From Paraglaciecola sp. 20A4 (GTDB taxonomy: Bacteria; Pseudomonadota; Gammaproteobacteria; Enterobacterales; Alteromonadaceae): a stretch of 64,000 nt of DNA. Under the pieces are notes generated by a model. It was not told where the DNA came from and ran no database searches. It was given only the letters and a program-made list of their open reading frames with translations. Of the stretch, positions 49,064 to 58,176 are shown piece after piece; the first letter of the stretch is position 1, and every line of letters starts with the position of its first letter. Made by a program: the position numbers and the translations under genes. Where the stretch lies: contig NZ_WTPY01000004.1 of NCBI RefSeq assembly GCF_011378905.1, positions 62,001-126,000 of the forward strand. Direction: 5' to 3'.

Positions 49064-49088
49064 CGCGAATAGTATTATTCGCGTTTTT
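49059..49088 (-). terminator. Intrinsic terminator of glrK-qseG-glrR
   Basis: AAAAACGCGAATA (49059-49071) pairs with TATTCGCGTTTTT (49076-49088) around a 4-nt loop, 25 bases past the glrR stop. T-runs are present on both strands. Confidence 0.87.
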
Positions 49089-49113
49089 ATTATTCAGTAC
49101 TTAAGCAACAAAA

Positions 49114-50463
49114 TTATTCATGTTTAAAATCAGTTGAATGCAAGTCGTGCTTTTTCATTAACTTGTGTAAATCAGTTCGGTTACGCCCAGCTATTTCTGC
49201 CGCTCGAGTCACATTACCGTCGGTCATTTTAAGTAATTTAAGCAGATAGCTCTGCTCGAAGGCATCCCGAGCTTCAGTTAAAGTCGGCCACTTTTGCTCA
49301 GAAGTAGAAAGTGCCTGTTCGACCAAATGCACTGCAATAACTGATGTCTGAGTTAATGCCACACATTGCTCAACCACATTGACTAATTGACGAACATTCC
49401 CCGGCCACAATTCCGTTGTTAAAAGTTGCATTGCATCATCAGAGAAACGGCTAACTCGTACTTCATGGCGTTCTGAGCTTTTCTTCAATAAGTAACGCGC
49501 AAGTAATGGAATATCTTCTGAGCGCTCCCGTAAAGTTGGCAAGGTTAAATTCACCACGTTTAAGCGATAGTACAAGTCCTCGCGAAAGTTACCCTCACTC
49601 ATCTCATGAGATAAATTTTTGTGGGTCGCTGAAATGATGCGCACATCTACAGGAATTTGTTTGCTGCTGCCAACAGGACGTATTACTTGCTCTTGTAGTG
49701 CACGTAAAAGCTTAACTTGTAGTGGCGTAGGCATATCCCCTATTTCATCTAAGAATAAAGTTCCGCCATCGGCTTCACGAAATAACCCTTGATGTTCATT
49801 TATCGCGCCGGTGAATGCGCCTTTAGCGTGTCCAAATAATTCTGACTCAAGTAAATTTTCTGGCAAGGCACCACAGTTAATCGCCACAAACGGCTTATTT
49901 GCACGTTTACTGGCCTTGTGAATTGCATTCGCTAACAATTCTTTTCCTGTTCCGCTAGCGCCACTAACCAATACACTAACGTCGCGCTGAGCTACCCGGT
50001 GCGCTTGGTCCAATAGTTGCTCCATTTGCATGGAACGGGTGATAATTTGTTCCCGCCACGCCCCTGTTTGTGATCCCTGGCTTTGGCTTACCGCTTTGGC
50101 TAATAGATCGCGTAACTCAGTGTGATCTATTGGCTTAGTAAGAAAGCCAAATACCCCTCTTTGGGTAGCCTCTACCGCATCCTGGATTGTGCCATGAGCA
50201 GTCATCAAAATCACAGGAAGGTCCTTGCCCAAAGACATAATCTCTTCAAACAAGCTTAAACCATCTAAACCTGGCATTCTGAGATCGCTTAACACAGCGT
50301 CAAAATTTTGTGTATTCATTAGACGTAAAGCTTCTTTGCCACCTTCGGCACTTTGCACACTGTAACCTTCACCTTCTAAGCGTATGGCCATCAGTCGTAA
50401 CAAACTCTCGTCATCATCGACAAGCAATATCTGTGGCTTTAACGACGCTTCAATTTTACTCAC
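49114..50463 (-). CDS. glrR: Sigma54-dependent response regulator GlrR (QseF)
   Basis: Enhancer-binding activator phosphorylated by GlrK. The receiver domain has Asp60 in DAVLSDLRMPG. The AAA+ domain has GASGTGKELLANAIH (Walker A), GAFTGA (the sigma54 contact loop) and GGTLFLDEIGDMP (Walker B). The C-terminal Fis-like helix-turn-helix contains NVTRAAEIAGRNRTDLHKLM. 449 residues. In enterobacteria GlrR drives the glmY sRNA gene; no glmY-like gene was recognised nearby. It overlaps qseG by 4 bases. Confidence 0.95.
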   Translation of the reverse strand: MSKIEASLKPQILLVDDDESLLRLMAIRLEGEGYSVQSAEGGKEALRLMNTQNFDAVLSDLRMPGLDGLSLFEEIMSLGKDLPVILMTAHGTIQDAVEATQRGVFGFLTKPIDHTELRDLLAKAVSQSQGSQTGAWREQIITRSMQMEQLLDQAHRVAQRDVSVLVSGASGTGKELLANAIHKASKRANKPFVAINCGALPENLLESELFGHAKGAFTGAINEHQGLFREADGGTLFLDEIGDMPTPLQVKLLRALQEQVIRPVGSSKQIPVDVRIISATHKNLSHEMSEGNFREDLYYRLNVVNLTLPTLRERSEDIPLLARYLLKKSSERHEVRVSRFSDDAMQLLTTELWPGNVRQLVNVVEQCVALTQTSVIAVHLVEQALSTSEQKWPTLTEARDAFEQSYLLKLLKMTDGNVTRAAEIAGRNRTDLHKLMKKHDLHSTDFKHE

Positions 50464-51083
50464 TGAGGATCTCCTTTGGCGTTGTCCATAATCGATGCTT
50501 CAATTTTTAATAGCTGTTCGATTTGGCTGCGCTGTTGTTCAATTCGTTCTCGTTGTTGATCAATTTCATTTTGCTGCAGTTCAACGCGTTTATCTTGTTC
50601 TTCGACACGAGTAGAGTGCTCGTCATTAATTTTGCTTAACGTAACCACTGCAGATTCAGACTCAAGTAACATTTGACTCGGGTTATAAATCATCACACTG
50701 AGGATGTCTTGCATGCCACCATCAAGGTCTTTAATAAGACTTAGTGCCCAAGACTGAGATCGTAATTTGTCTTGATAAGGAGTGTCTTTACCTTGGCAAA
50801 GTAAAACTTTACGTAATTGGTCATGAGGGGTTTCAGTTAGAAGAGCAATTTCGGCTTTTCGCTGTTCCCATGTCATCTCATCCCCGTCGAGCCAATAACT
50901 CAACCAATAATCAATATCACAATTATGTTCGACTGACGCATCAGGGGATTGATATAAACAGAAGGCTCTTTGTTGATTATTGCTTTGTTCGACATAATCG
51001 ATATCGTTTTCAGGAACCAATTTACAACCGGATAAACTTAGAACGAGCAGGCTTACCCCTGCTTTTATTATATTAGAACTCAT
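50460..51083 (-). CDS. qseG: QseG-like lipoprotein of the GlrK/GlrR operon
   Basis: A predicted outer-membrane lipoprotein (lipobox LSGC, Cys20) of 207 residues ending in a strong coiled coil (about 155-200, with repeating QQNEIDQQRERIEQQRSQ). In E. coli QseG binds the QseE/GlrK kinase and modulates it. Position between the kinase and regulator genes, with 4-base overlaps on both sides, supports the same role. Sequence similarity is weak, as is normal for this family. Confidence 0.85.
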   Translation of the reverse strand: MSSNIIKAGVSLLVLSLSGCKLVPENDIDYVEQSNNQQRAFCLYQSPDASVEHNCDIDYWLSYWLDGDEMTWEQRKAEIALLTETPHDQLRKVLLCQGKDTPYQDKLRSQSWALSLIKDLDGGMQDILSVMIYNPSQMLLESESAVVTLSKINDEHSTRVEEQDKRVELQQNEIDQQRERIEQQRSQIEQLLKIEASIMDNAKGDPQ

Positions 51084-52486
51084 TGTTTTTTCTCATTTAA
51101 AGGGATTGATACGCGGAAACACACATCCGCGTAATCCACATCGACAATTTCGACCTTACCACGCATCATACGCGCACAATCGGCAACTATCGACAACCCC
51201 AACCCGGATCCGATAATACGATCATTGCGCTTACCACCTCCACGGTTAAAAGGTTCAAATAAAATGGCTCTCTGCTCCGGTGATATTTTTTGCCCTCGAT
51301 TTGCCACATCTAATACTTGTACATGCTTGTGTTGATACAATTTAATGTTTATTGGACGACCTTTACTACCATGAGCAATGGCATTAGACAGCAGGTTATC
51401 AAGAATTCGACGAAACAAATTGGCATCGGCATACACTTGCGGTAATTCAATTTTAGTATCAAGTTCATGCTTATTTTGTTCTAAAGCTAATCGGTTATCC
51501 GTAATAAACTCATCCATTAAGGACGCAGTTTTAAGCCATTGAAAATCAGGTTTGGCTTGTTGCAATAATAAGTTGTAATCAAGCAACTGCATAATCAAGG
51601 TATTCAAGCGGTCAGTGCTACTGTTGAGTAATGACATCACTTCCATCTGTCGCTCGTTAAGCTCCCCTACTACTTGCTCTGTGAGCAATGAACAACCTTC
51701 TTTGATACTCGCCAGCGGTGTTTTGAGTTCATGAGAGGCGTGACGCAGTAATGCATGACGAAGATGTTCCAATTGCGTTAAACGGTCGGCGAGACGATGT
51801 AACTTACGCTCAACTAAAATAAGTTCTTTGGGCCCTGAATTAGAAATTTCTGGTAATTCATCTTCTTGCTGAGAAATCGCTTCGATCACTCGCTCTAGCT
51901 TGCGCACGGGACGCAATATCAGCTGACTACCGAACATAATCAACAATAAGCTAATACTGACTAGTAACGCGGTTAACCACGCTTGCGTTTGTTGCACCGA
52001 ACCGACATAAGCTTGACGTTTTTTAATTCTGTCATCCAACAACGAATCAACACTTTGACCCAGTTCAGTCAGCGCACGTCGAAATTCAGCCAATTGAGCA
52101 TCAAGCAGCAATTGATCACTCAATCTGTCATAGCTTCTAAACCACGCTAAGCGTTCGGTTAATACGCTACATTCTTGTGAGTAATCAAGTTTAATACATA
52201 AATTGTTTAGCGAGTCAGTGAAACGTTGAACGTACTTATCGGACAATTCTTTTAATTCTTCTTTGTCAAGCACATGGTATTGACGTATTAGGCGTTCAAT
52301 ATCCACCGAAAAACTTTCTAAGCTATTAACTTGGCGGACCATAGCAACCGAGAACTCCGCCTCATTGGTAGCGATTTCTCCCATTCGTCCTAATGTAATA
52401 TGGCTATTCCATTGCAGCACCACTAACGGCACAAGTACAAGGGCAAAGCTGACTAAAGTTAGCTGGCGTAACGATCCAAGCTGCAT
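51080..52486 (-). CDS. glrK: Sensor histidine kinase GlrK (QseE)
   Basis: Membrane kinase sensing the envelope. Two membrane helices (LTLVSFALVLVPLVVLQ near the start and WLTALLVSISLLLIMFG at ~170) flank a helical periplasmic sensor; then come a HAMP-like segment, the H box HASHELKTPLASIKEG, the N box in RRILDNLLSNAIAHG and the G2 box GSGLGLSIVADC. The in-frame TTG at 52501 is less likely than the ATG at 52486, which has AGGA 7 bases upstream (468 residues). First gene of glrK-qseG-glrR. Confidence 0.94.
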   Translation of the reverse strand: MQLGSLRQLTLVSFALVLVPLVVLQWNSHITLGRMGEIATNEAEFSVAMVRQVNSLESFSVDIERLIRQYHVLDKEELKELSDKYVQRFTDSLNNLCIKLDYSQECSVLTERLAWFRSYDRLSDQLLLDAQLAEFRRALTELGQSVDSLLDDRIKKRQAYVGSVQQTQAWLTALLVSISLLLIMFGSQLILRPVRKLERVIEAISQQEDELPEISNSGPKELILVERKLHRLADRLTQLEHLRHALLRHASHELKTPLASIKEGCSLLTEQVVGELNERQMEVMSLLNSSTDRLNTLIMQLLDYNLLLQQAKPDFQWLKTASLMDEFITDNRLALEQNKHELDTKIELPQVYADANLFRRILDNLLSNAIAHGSKGRPINIKLYQHKHVQVLDVANRGQKISPEQRAILFEPFNRGGGKRNDRIIGSGLGLSIVADCARMMRGKVEIVDVDYADVCFRVSIPLNEKKQ

Positions 52487-52600
52487 TGGCAATCCTATCA
52501 ATCTAATCCTTCCTAATTCGCCAGCATAATAACAAAAGGTTGAGACACTAGGCAGTAAATATCCGCGCGTGTTCCGCGTTCACTACTACGCTAAATCAGT

Positions 52601-52867
52601 TCAATTCAAGCCATGTCCATGAGATCGTCGTATTTGTACGCTAGATAACTCATGGCGACTAATAATGCCATCACCATTAACATCTATATGACTAAACGAC
52701 TCTAGAATAAAAGGATCGGCGACGGCTTCTTTTATGGATATTTGGCCATCAGCATTTTTATCGAGACGCTGTAAAATGTCGTCCTGTGACTGATAAGGAG
52801 TAGCCAAAGCAACATCAGTTAACAAACTTAAGGAAAGGGCAATAACTAGAGGAAAAGCTCGTTTCAT
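52601..52867 (-). CDS. Small secreted EF-hand protein
   Basis: An 88-residue exported protein: signal peptide to ALA (residue ~22), then two EF-hand loops, DKNADGQISIKE and DVNGDGIISRHE, each with acidic residues at the 1, 3, 5 and 12 positions expected for Ca2+ binding. It lies upstream of glrK on the same strand with a ~115-base gap. Function unknown; a Ca2+-sensing periplasmic partner is possible but unproven. Confidence 0.85.
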   Translation of the reverse strand: MKRAFPLVIALSLSLLTDVALATPYQSQDDILQRLDKNADGQISIKEAVADPFILESFSHIDVNGDGIISRHELSSVQIRRSHGHGLN

Positions 52868-53327
52868 GTGATTAATATCCGCTGTGTCAAACTAAAGTTG
52901 GATTTATTGAAAATAATTAAAATAGCGTCCGTGCCTTGCAGATAGCGCAGCCCGTAAGCTCAACTTAAAAATGATAAGAGTCATCAGTCGCAAACGCTAT
53001 TGCAGCCAATGACCGTTGTAAATTTCATCTTTACCATTTTCACCGTACTTGCTATCCATGCATAACTCTCGAGGAACCAGACGAGAAAAGCACGATTACG
53101 ACCTTGGTATAACAATAATTGAGCCACATGCGCAAAAACCATATAAATCATATGGTTAGACTGAATTCTAAAAATGCGTAGAACGGCAAAATATTAATTG
53201 TGTCTGAAATAAAAGACAGTACTGATGACCAGCGAAGCAGCGGGGTTGAATCGTGCAAAAAAAAACCAACTATGGGAAAAGAGCTCCTCTTTAAGTGTCT
53301 TTAATTAGCAACATTAAATAAATAGAC
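52868..53327. other. 460-base intergenic region, nothing recognised
   Basis: Holds the promoter of the EF-hand gene and the 3' flank of the TerB-type gene. No open frame of interest, tRNA or repeat was seen. An A-run of nine bases lies at about 53258. Confidence 0.5.
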
Positions 53328-53777
53328 TTAAAGCTGTCCTGATGCGGCAAGCTTGCTTTGAATAAACAGGCTGTGAGGTACATAGAGTAAATCGGCAATT
53401 CGTCGGATCAAGTGCTCTTCCTCGGGATCCAAGACATCGTCTGCATAAGCTATCTTCCACAGGCCATCAATTATACCGCGTTTTTGACCAAGAGAGCTTC
53501 CATCATTGATAACACGCGTAAACTGCGAGAAATCCACCGCTTCTGCAGCTTTGTTTTTCGTTAATACCAACAAATCAGATAACTGACTCTCATCTAATGA
53601 GAAATGAGTACGTAATACCTGCTCGTATGCCTCTTCTTCTTGCACATTTAACTCGCCATCAGCCCGCATTAATTCATACAGTAAAACGGCAGTCGCAACT
53701 TCTCGGCTGCTATCTTGACCTGATTCTGCGTCTTGACGCGTGACTTCCTCAAACCAATTAACTAACTTTTTAATCAT
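53328..53777 (-). CDS. TerB-fold protein
   Basis: A 149-residue cytosolic helical protein of the TerB/tellurite-resistance superfamily, with the acidic metal-binding repeats VLLYELMRADGELNVQEEE and KIAYADDVLDPEEEHL typical of the family. Function unknown. It stands alone, 96 bases upstream of fbpC on the same strand, with no tellurite genes near it. Confidence 0.85.
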   Translation of the reverse strand: MIKKLVNWFEEVTRQDAESGQDSSREVATAVLLYELMRADGELNVQEEEAYEQVLRTHFSLDESQLSDLLVLTKNKAAEAVDFSQFTRVINDGSSLGQKRGIIDGLWKIAYADDVLDPEEEHLIRRIADLLYVPHSLFIQSKLAASGQL

Positions 53778-53873
53778 TAGCTTTCCTCTTTAAATACTTA
53801 AGCAAACCTATATCTAGCGACCTTTTATGCAAAAACAAGGTTAGGTCAGTCAAGTATCGGTAAAGTGCTACGT

Positions 53874-54920
53874 TTATACGTTAAACAGCACCAAATGCTT
53901 CAAGTCTAGCCGTATGCCGATACGCTCACCTAACGCATGGTCGTGATGGCTCGGGGCGAGACATAACACTTTGGATGCAGGATCGTCGTTCAGAGCAAGT
54001 TCGTACAAAATATGCGCTCCTTTGAAAGCACGAGCGATGACTTTAGCCACGTTAGTGCTGTTATCGTCATGCACAATATCATCTGGGCGCACCAGTACAT
54101 CCAGTGAGTGTTCCAAGGCAAACTGTGCAGATTGTACTTTCGTCATTGAAAAAACGCCGAGCTTGGTTTCAACATAGTGGCCATCAATAACGTTGCCAGG
54201 CAACAGCGTGCCTTGACCAATAAACTCAGCAACGAATTTATCTACGGGTTGATGATAAAGTTGATAAGCACTCGCCCACTGCAATAACCGCCCTTCCCTT
54301 AACACCCCAATATTATCCGCCATTGCGAATGCTTCATGCTGATCGTGGGTGACTAATAATGCACTTGTACCTTCGTGTTTAAGAATACGCCTAATGTCCT
54401 GGGCTAAGTCTTCTCGCAGTTCAGCATCAAGGCTGGAAAAAGGCTCGTCTAGCAACAATAAGTCGGGGCGAGGAGCAAGTGCTCGCGCTAAGGCAACTCG
54501 TTGTTGTTGTCCTCCGGACAATGAATGGGTGAATCGTTCACTGATATCAGGTAACCCCACCAATGCTAATAATTCATTCACCCGTTGAGACTTTTGTTTA
54601 GCAGTTTTGTGTTGTAAACCGAACGCAATATTTTGTCCGACGTTTAAGTGCGGGAATAGTGCAAAATCTTGGAAAACAACCGCCACTCTTCGACGCTCTG
54701 GCGAGATATGCTTATCAGGGCTAGCCACTTGGACCCCCCTAAGCTTAATTTCACCGTGAATGATCTGCTCGAAGCCGGCTATAGCGCGTAATATTGAAGT
54801 TTTGCCGCAACCCGAAGGGCCCAATAAGCAGCCAATCTCACCACTTGCTAGCGAAAAAGAGACGTTGTTCACCACCACTTTATCGTCATAGGCAACACAG
54901 ATATGGCTTAAATCAAGCAT
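53874..54920 (-). CDS. fbpC: Ferric iron ABC transporter ATP-binding protein
   Basis: Energises periplasmic Fe3+ uptake. Walker A GPSGCGKTSILRAI, ABC signature LSGGQQQRVALARA, Walker B LLLLDEPFSSLD, and a C-terminal TOBE-like region (from ~240). 348 residues. Third gene of fbpA-fbpB-fbpC; 30 bases separate it from the permease gene. Confidence 0.94.
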   Translation of the reverse strand: MLDLSHICVAYDDKVVVNNVSFSLASGEIGCLLGPSGCGKTSILRAIAGFEQIIHGEIKLRGVQVASPDKHISPERRRVAVVFQDFALFPHLNVGQNIAFGLQHKTAKQKSQRVNELLALVGLPDISERFTHSLSGGQQQRVALARALAPRPDLLLLDEPFSSLDAELREDLAQDIRRILKHEGTSALLVTHDQHEAFAMADNIGVLREGRLLQWASAYQLYHQPVDKFVAEFIGQGTLLPGNVIDGHYVETKLGVFSMTKVQSAQFALEHSLDVLVRPDDIVHDDNSTNVAKVIARAFKGAHILYELALNDDPASKVLCLAPSHHDHALGERIGIRLDLKHLVLFNV

Positions 54921-54950
54921 AAGTATTCAACCGCTTAGCAACAGATAATT

Positions 54951-56588
54951 TCATTTTTTCTTACTCGATTCGAGAGCGCGAGTTAACAAGAAAACCGGCA
55001 GTAGACCAACTAACACGATAGTAATAGCGGGCACTGCGGCATCTTGCAACCGCTCTTCAGAGGCCAGTTCAAAGGTACGAACAGCCAATGTATTAAAATT
55101 GAATGGTCGGAGAATAAGCGTAGCTGGTAGCTCTTTAAGTACATCCACAAAGACCAACAATATTGCACTGAGTACACTGGCGCGTAACAACGGTATATGA
55201 ATTTTTCTTAATACACCGAAGGAAGATAAGCCCATCGAGCGAGCCGCATCGTCCATGCTCGGCTTTATGCGTTGCAAACCAGCTTCAACATTATGTAACG
55301 CTACCGCCAAAAAACGGACTGAATAAGCTAATAATAAGGCAACCAAGGTGCCCGAAAATATCAAGCCAACACTGGTATCAAATACATACTCAGTGAAGGC
55401 ATTCAATGCATCATCAGCAGCGCTGAGCATTAACATAACGCCTATCGCAATAACTGTACCGGGAATAGCATAACCTAGACTTGCGAGTTGAACTTGACTG
55501 GTAAGCAACCAATGTTGGTGTAAACGCTTAGCATAGGCAAAAAGCAAAGCTAGTCCAACCGCGATTAACGCTGCACTTGCCGCCAAATAAAAGCTGTTCC
55601 AAATAAGGTGGATAAACTGTTCGTCCACTTGAGTGGATACACGGTCAAGCGTCCAAACACTTAATTGCACAGTCGGAATAATGAAACCGAATAATACCGG
55701 TAACAAGCACAGCAAAGTAGCCCAAACGCGTTTTATTGGTGACAATGATACGCGCTTACTACTATGGTGCGTTTGTCCTTGATGAAAGTACTTCAACCGT
55801 CGTCTAGAATGTTTTTCGAGTAATAATAAGACCAGCACAAAACTGGTCAATACTGCCGCCAATTGTGCAGCCCCAATGGCATTCCCTAAACCATTCCAAG
55901 TTCGAAAGATGCCGGTAGTAAACGTATTAATACCAAAGTATTGCACTGTGCCATAGTCGGCGAAAGCTTCCATCATAGCCAGTGCAGTGCCCGTTAAAAT
56001 TGCAGGGCGAGCTAATGGGAATGCGACTTTGCGGAAATACGCGGCGCCGCTCACGCCCATACTACGACTTGCTTCATAAAAACTTGCAGATTGTTCACTA
56101 AAAGCAGTACGGGCGAGCATATAAACATACGGGTACAACACCAGTGATAACATCACGACAGCGCCGCCTACGGAGCGTACATCGGGAAACCAATAGTCAT
56201 GATAAGTCCAATTAAACGTATGGCGAAGCTGGCTTTGAATAGGTCCTGCCACATCGAGCATGCCTGTGTAGGTATATGCCAATATGTAGGCTGGCATCGC
56301 CATTGGCAGTAAAATAAGCCATTGCAGTGTTTGCCTGCCAGTAAACTCATATCGCGCTATTAACCAAGCCAAACTTGTACCTAACAATAACGTTAACGCA
56401 CCGACGCTAAAAGCAATCAATAATGAGTGGTAAACATAATCACTTAAAACAGTTTCATAGAGGTGGTGCCACAATTCGTATTGAGGCACAAATAGACTGG
56501 CAAAAATTAATAAGACCGGCACTGCCAATAACAAGCTAAAGACAGTAACAGCCCATATCCACGGCTCGCGCCAGTTAGATCTTTTCAA
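54951..56588 (-). CDS. fbpB: Ferric iron ABC transporter permease
   Basis: A fused double permease of 545 residues with about twelve membrane helices and two EAA loops (EASRSMGVSGAAYFRKVAFP and DAARSMGLSSFGVLRKIHIP). It pairs with FbpA and FbpC. 34 bases downstream of fbpA. The fused form is standard for FbpB/SfuB proteins. Confidence 0.94.
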   Translation of the reverse strand: MKRSNWREPWIWAVTVFSLLLAVPVLLIFASLFVPQYELWHHLYETVLSDYVYHSLLIAFSVGALTLLLGTSLAWLIARYEFTGRQTLQWLILLPMAMPAYILAYTYTGMLDVAGPIQSQLRHTFNWTYHDYWFPDVRSVGGAVVMLSLVLYPYVYMLARTAFSEQSASFYEASRSMGVSGAAYFRKVAFPLARPAILTGTALAMMEAFADYGTVQYFGINTFTTGIFRTWNGLGNAIGAAQLAAVLTSFVLVLLLLEKHSRRRLKYFHQGQTHHSSKRVSLSPIKRVWATLLCLLPVLFGFIIPTVQLSVWTLDRVSTQVDEQFIHLIWNSFYLAASAALIAVGLALLFAYAKRLHQHWLLTSQVQLASLGYAIPGTVIAIGVMLMLSAADDALNAFTEYVFDTSVGLIFSGTLVALLLAYSVRFLAVALHNVEAGLQRIKPSMDDAARSMGLSSFGVLRKIHIPLLRASVLSAILLVFVDVLKELPATLILRPFNFNTLAVRTFELASEERLQDAAVPAITIVLVGLLPVFLLTRALESSKKK

Positions 56589-56622
56589 AAGAGAGAAATC
56601 TTATATAGATTTAAATAATAGC

Positions 56623-57645
56623 TTACTTCCAGCCTGCCTTATCCATCATCAGTACGGCTTGACGATTAAGCTCACCGACTCGAGAGAGGTCAATTTGTTC
56701 GGCCTTGAAATCACCAAAAGACCTTAATACAGCACTTTGTTTGACTCCTTCACGCAATGGATATTCGTGATTTGTTTTAGCGTACCAGACTTGTGAATCT
56801 TCTTGCAGCATAAAGCTAATGAGCTTTTGGGCTGAGGCTAAATTAGGAGCGTATTTGCTTATCACCGCACCGGAAATATTCACATGAGCCCCTCGGTCTT
56901 GCTGGTTTGGCCAAATAACCTTTACTTTGCTAGCCGTTTCTCGCGTTGCTTCGTCATCGCTACTCGCCATACCTGCTAGGTAGTAGGTATTGGCAATAGC
57001 AACATCACACTGTCCCGCAACAACGGCCTTAATTTGATCTCGGTCTCCACCTTTTGGTGTGCGTGCAAAGTTCTTCACAAAATCGTTCAACCAGGACTGA
57101 GTTTTCTCTACACCTTGTTGCTCAATCATCGCCGCAACCATAGACTGATTATAAATATTGCTCGAAGATCGCACACAAACTCTGCCGCGCCATTGCTTGT
57201 CAGCTAAGTCTTCCATGCGAGTCAATTGTGTTTCGTCAACCCGCTGCGGCGCAACCATCATTGGCCTGGCGCGAAGTGTGAAACCTATCCATTGACCGTC
57301 AGGATCGATATAATTGCGCGGGATCAGTTTGTTTGCCCCTTCAGTTTCAATTTTTTGGGTCAACCCTTGTTCTTTCGCGCGATAAAGCCTGCCTACATCA
57401 GTGGTAATAAGAATATCAGCAGGACTGTATTTACCTTCACTTTTTAAGCGTGTAATTAACGCGTCAGCATTACCGGTCACCAGATTTACCGAAATACCCG
57501 TAGTTTCAGTAAACGTATCGAGTAATGGTTTTATTAACGCTTCTTTGCGCGCCGAATACACATTCACTTCTTGTGCACTGGCTAAAGAAGCCACAGAAAC
57601 ACAACTAACCAATCCAATCATCTTTAGAAAACGCTTCAAACTCAT
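56623..57645 (-). CDS. fbpA: Periplasmic ferric iron-binding protein
   Basis: Substrate-binding protein of the importer. Signal peptide MSLKRFLKMIGLVSCVSVAS ending at ASA-Q; mature start EVNVYSARKEALIKPLLDTF. The tyrosine pair that ligates Fe3+ in this family is visible in IANTYYLAGM. The frame is open to a TTG at 57678, but that start would lie only 13 bases from the Fur-like site, and the ATG at 57645 gives a normal signal peptide; it is preferred (340 residues). First gene of fbpABC, expected to be induced by iron starvation. Confidence 0.93.
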   Translation of the reverse strand: MSLKRFLKMIGLVSCVSVASLASAQEVNVYSARKEALIKPLLDTFTETTGISVNLVTGNADALITRLKSEGKYSPADILITTDVGRLYRAKEQGLTQKIETEGANKLIPRNYIDPDGQWIGFTLRARPMMVAPQRVDETQLTRMEDLADKQWRGRVCVRSSSNIYNQSMVAAMIEQQGVEKTQSWLNDFVKNFARTPKGGDRDQIKAVVAGQCDVAIANTYYLAGMASSDDEATRETASKVKVIWPNQQDRGAHVNISGAVISKYAPNLASAQKLISFMLQEDSQVWYAKTNHEYPLREGVKQSAVLRSFGDFKAEQIDLSRVGELNRQAVLMMDKAGWK

Positions 57646-57690
57646 AACCTGTTTAAATTTTGTGTACCTATAATCCAAGCTTACCCTAAT

Positions 57691-57705
57691 TGAGAATTGT
57701 TATCA
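57691..57705 (-). promoter_or_regulatory. Fur-box-like operator of fbpABC
   Basis: On the minus strand TGATAAC-A-ATTCTCA matches the 7-1-7 Fur motif TGATAAT-N-ATTATCA at 13 of 15 positions counted with the free centre base. It lies ~45 bases upstream of the preferred fbpA ATG, a normal place for Fur repression. Confidence 0.75.
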
Positions 57706-57717
57706 ATTAGATTTAGG

Positions 57718-58167
57718 CTATTTACCTTCATACATGAGGTAGTGGCTTTCATGCATATCCAATGCTTCGTAGGTACGTTGGGCGACACGATTTTCACGTT
57801 CTACGTACAAACGATATCCACACACGTTTTGTGCTTTATCACCAAGAGACTTCACTTCATTATACAGCGCACTGTAAAGACCCTTACGGCGGAATTTAGG
57901 AACGATATAGACGCTTTGTATCCACCAAAATTCACTGTTACGCCAATCGCTCCACTCGGTGGTTACCATAAGGCTGCCTACCACTTGACTGTCAACTTCA
58001 GCAACCAAATAGAAGCCTTTACTCACATCATTTATCAGGTTACTGACCCCCAAGGTCAATGTGTCACCATCAAGTTCCATATCTTCCGTTTCTTTAGCCA
58101 TTAACTGATTAAAGTTCACCAATGCATTGATGTCGCTTACTTGAGCTTTTCTGATAGTTGTTAGCAT
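57718..58167 (-). CDS. GNAT-family N-acetyltransferase
   Basis: A 149-residue acetyltransferase. The acetyl-CoA-binding region is VYIVPKFRRKGLYSALYNEV (R/Q-x-x-G-x-A type), preceded by VVGSLMVTTEWSD. The C-terminal YVERENRVAQRTYEALDMHESHY is typical of the fold. It follows the REC-PP2C-kinase gene by 9 bases, so it is part of that operon. The acceptor is unknown; a protein target in the switch is possible but unproven. Confidence 0.85.
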   Translation of the reverse strand: MLTTIRKAQVSDINALVNFNQLMAKETEDMELDGDTLTLGVSNLINDVSKGFYLVAEVDSQVVGSLMVTTEWSDWRNSEFWWIQSVYIVPKFRRKGLYSALYNEVKSLGDKAQNVCGYRLYVERENRVAQRTYEALDMHESHYLMYEGK

Positions 58168-58176
58168 TTTTATACC

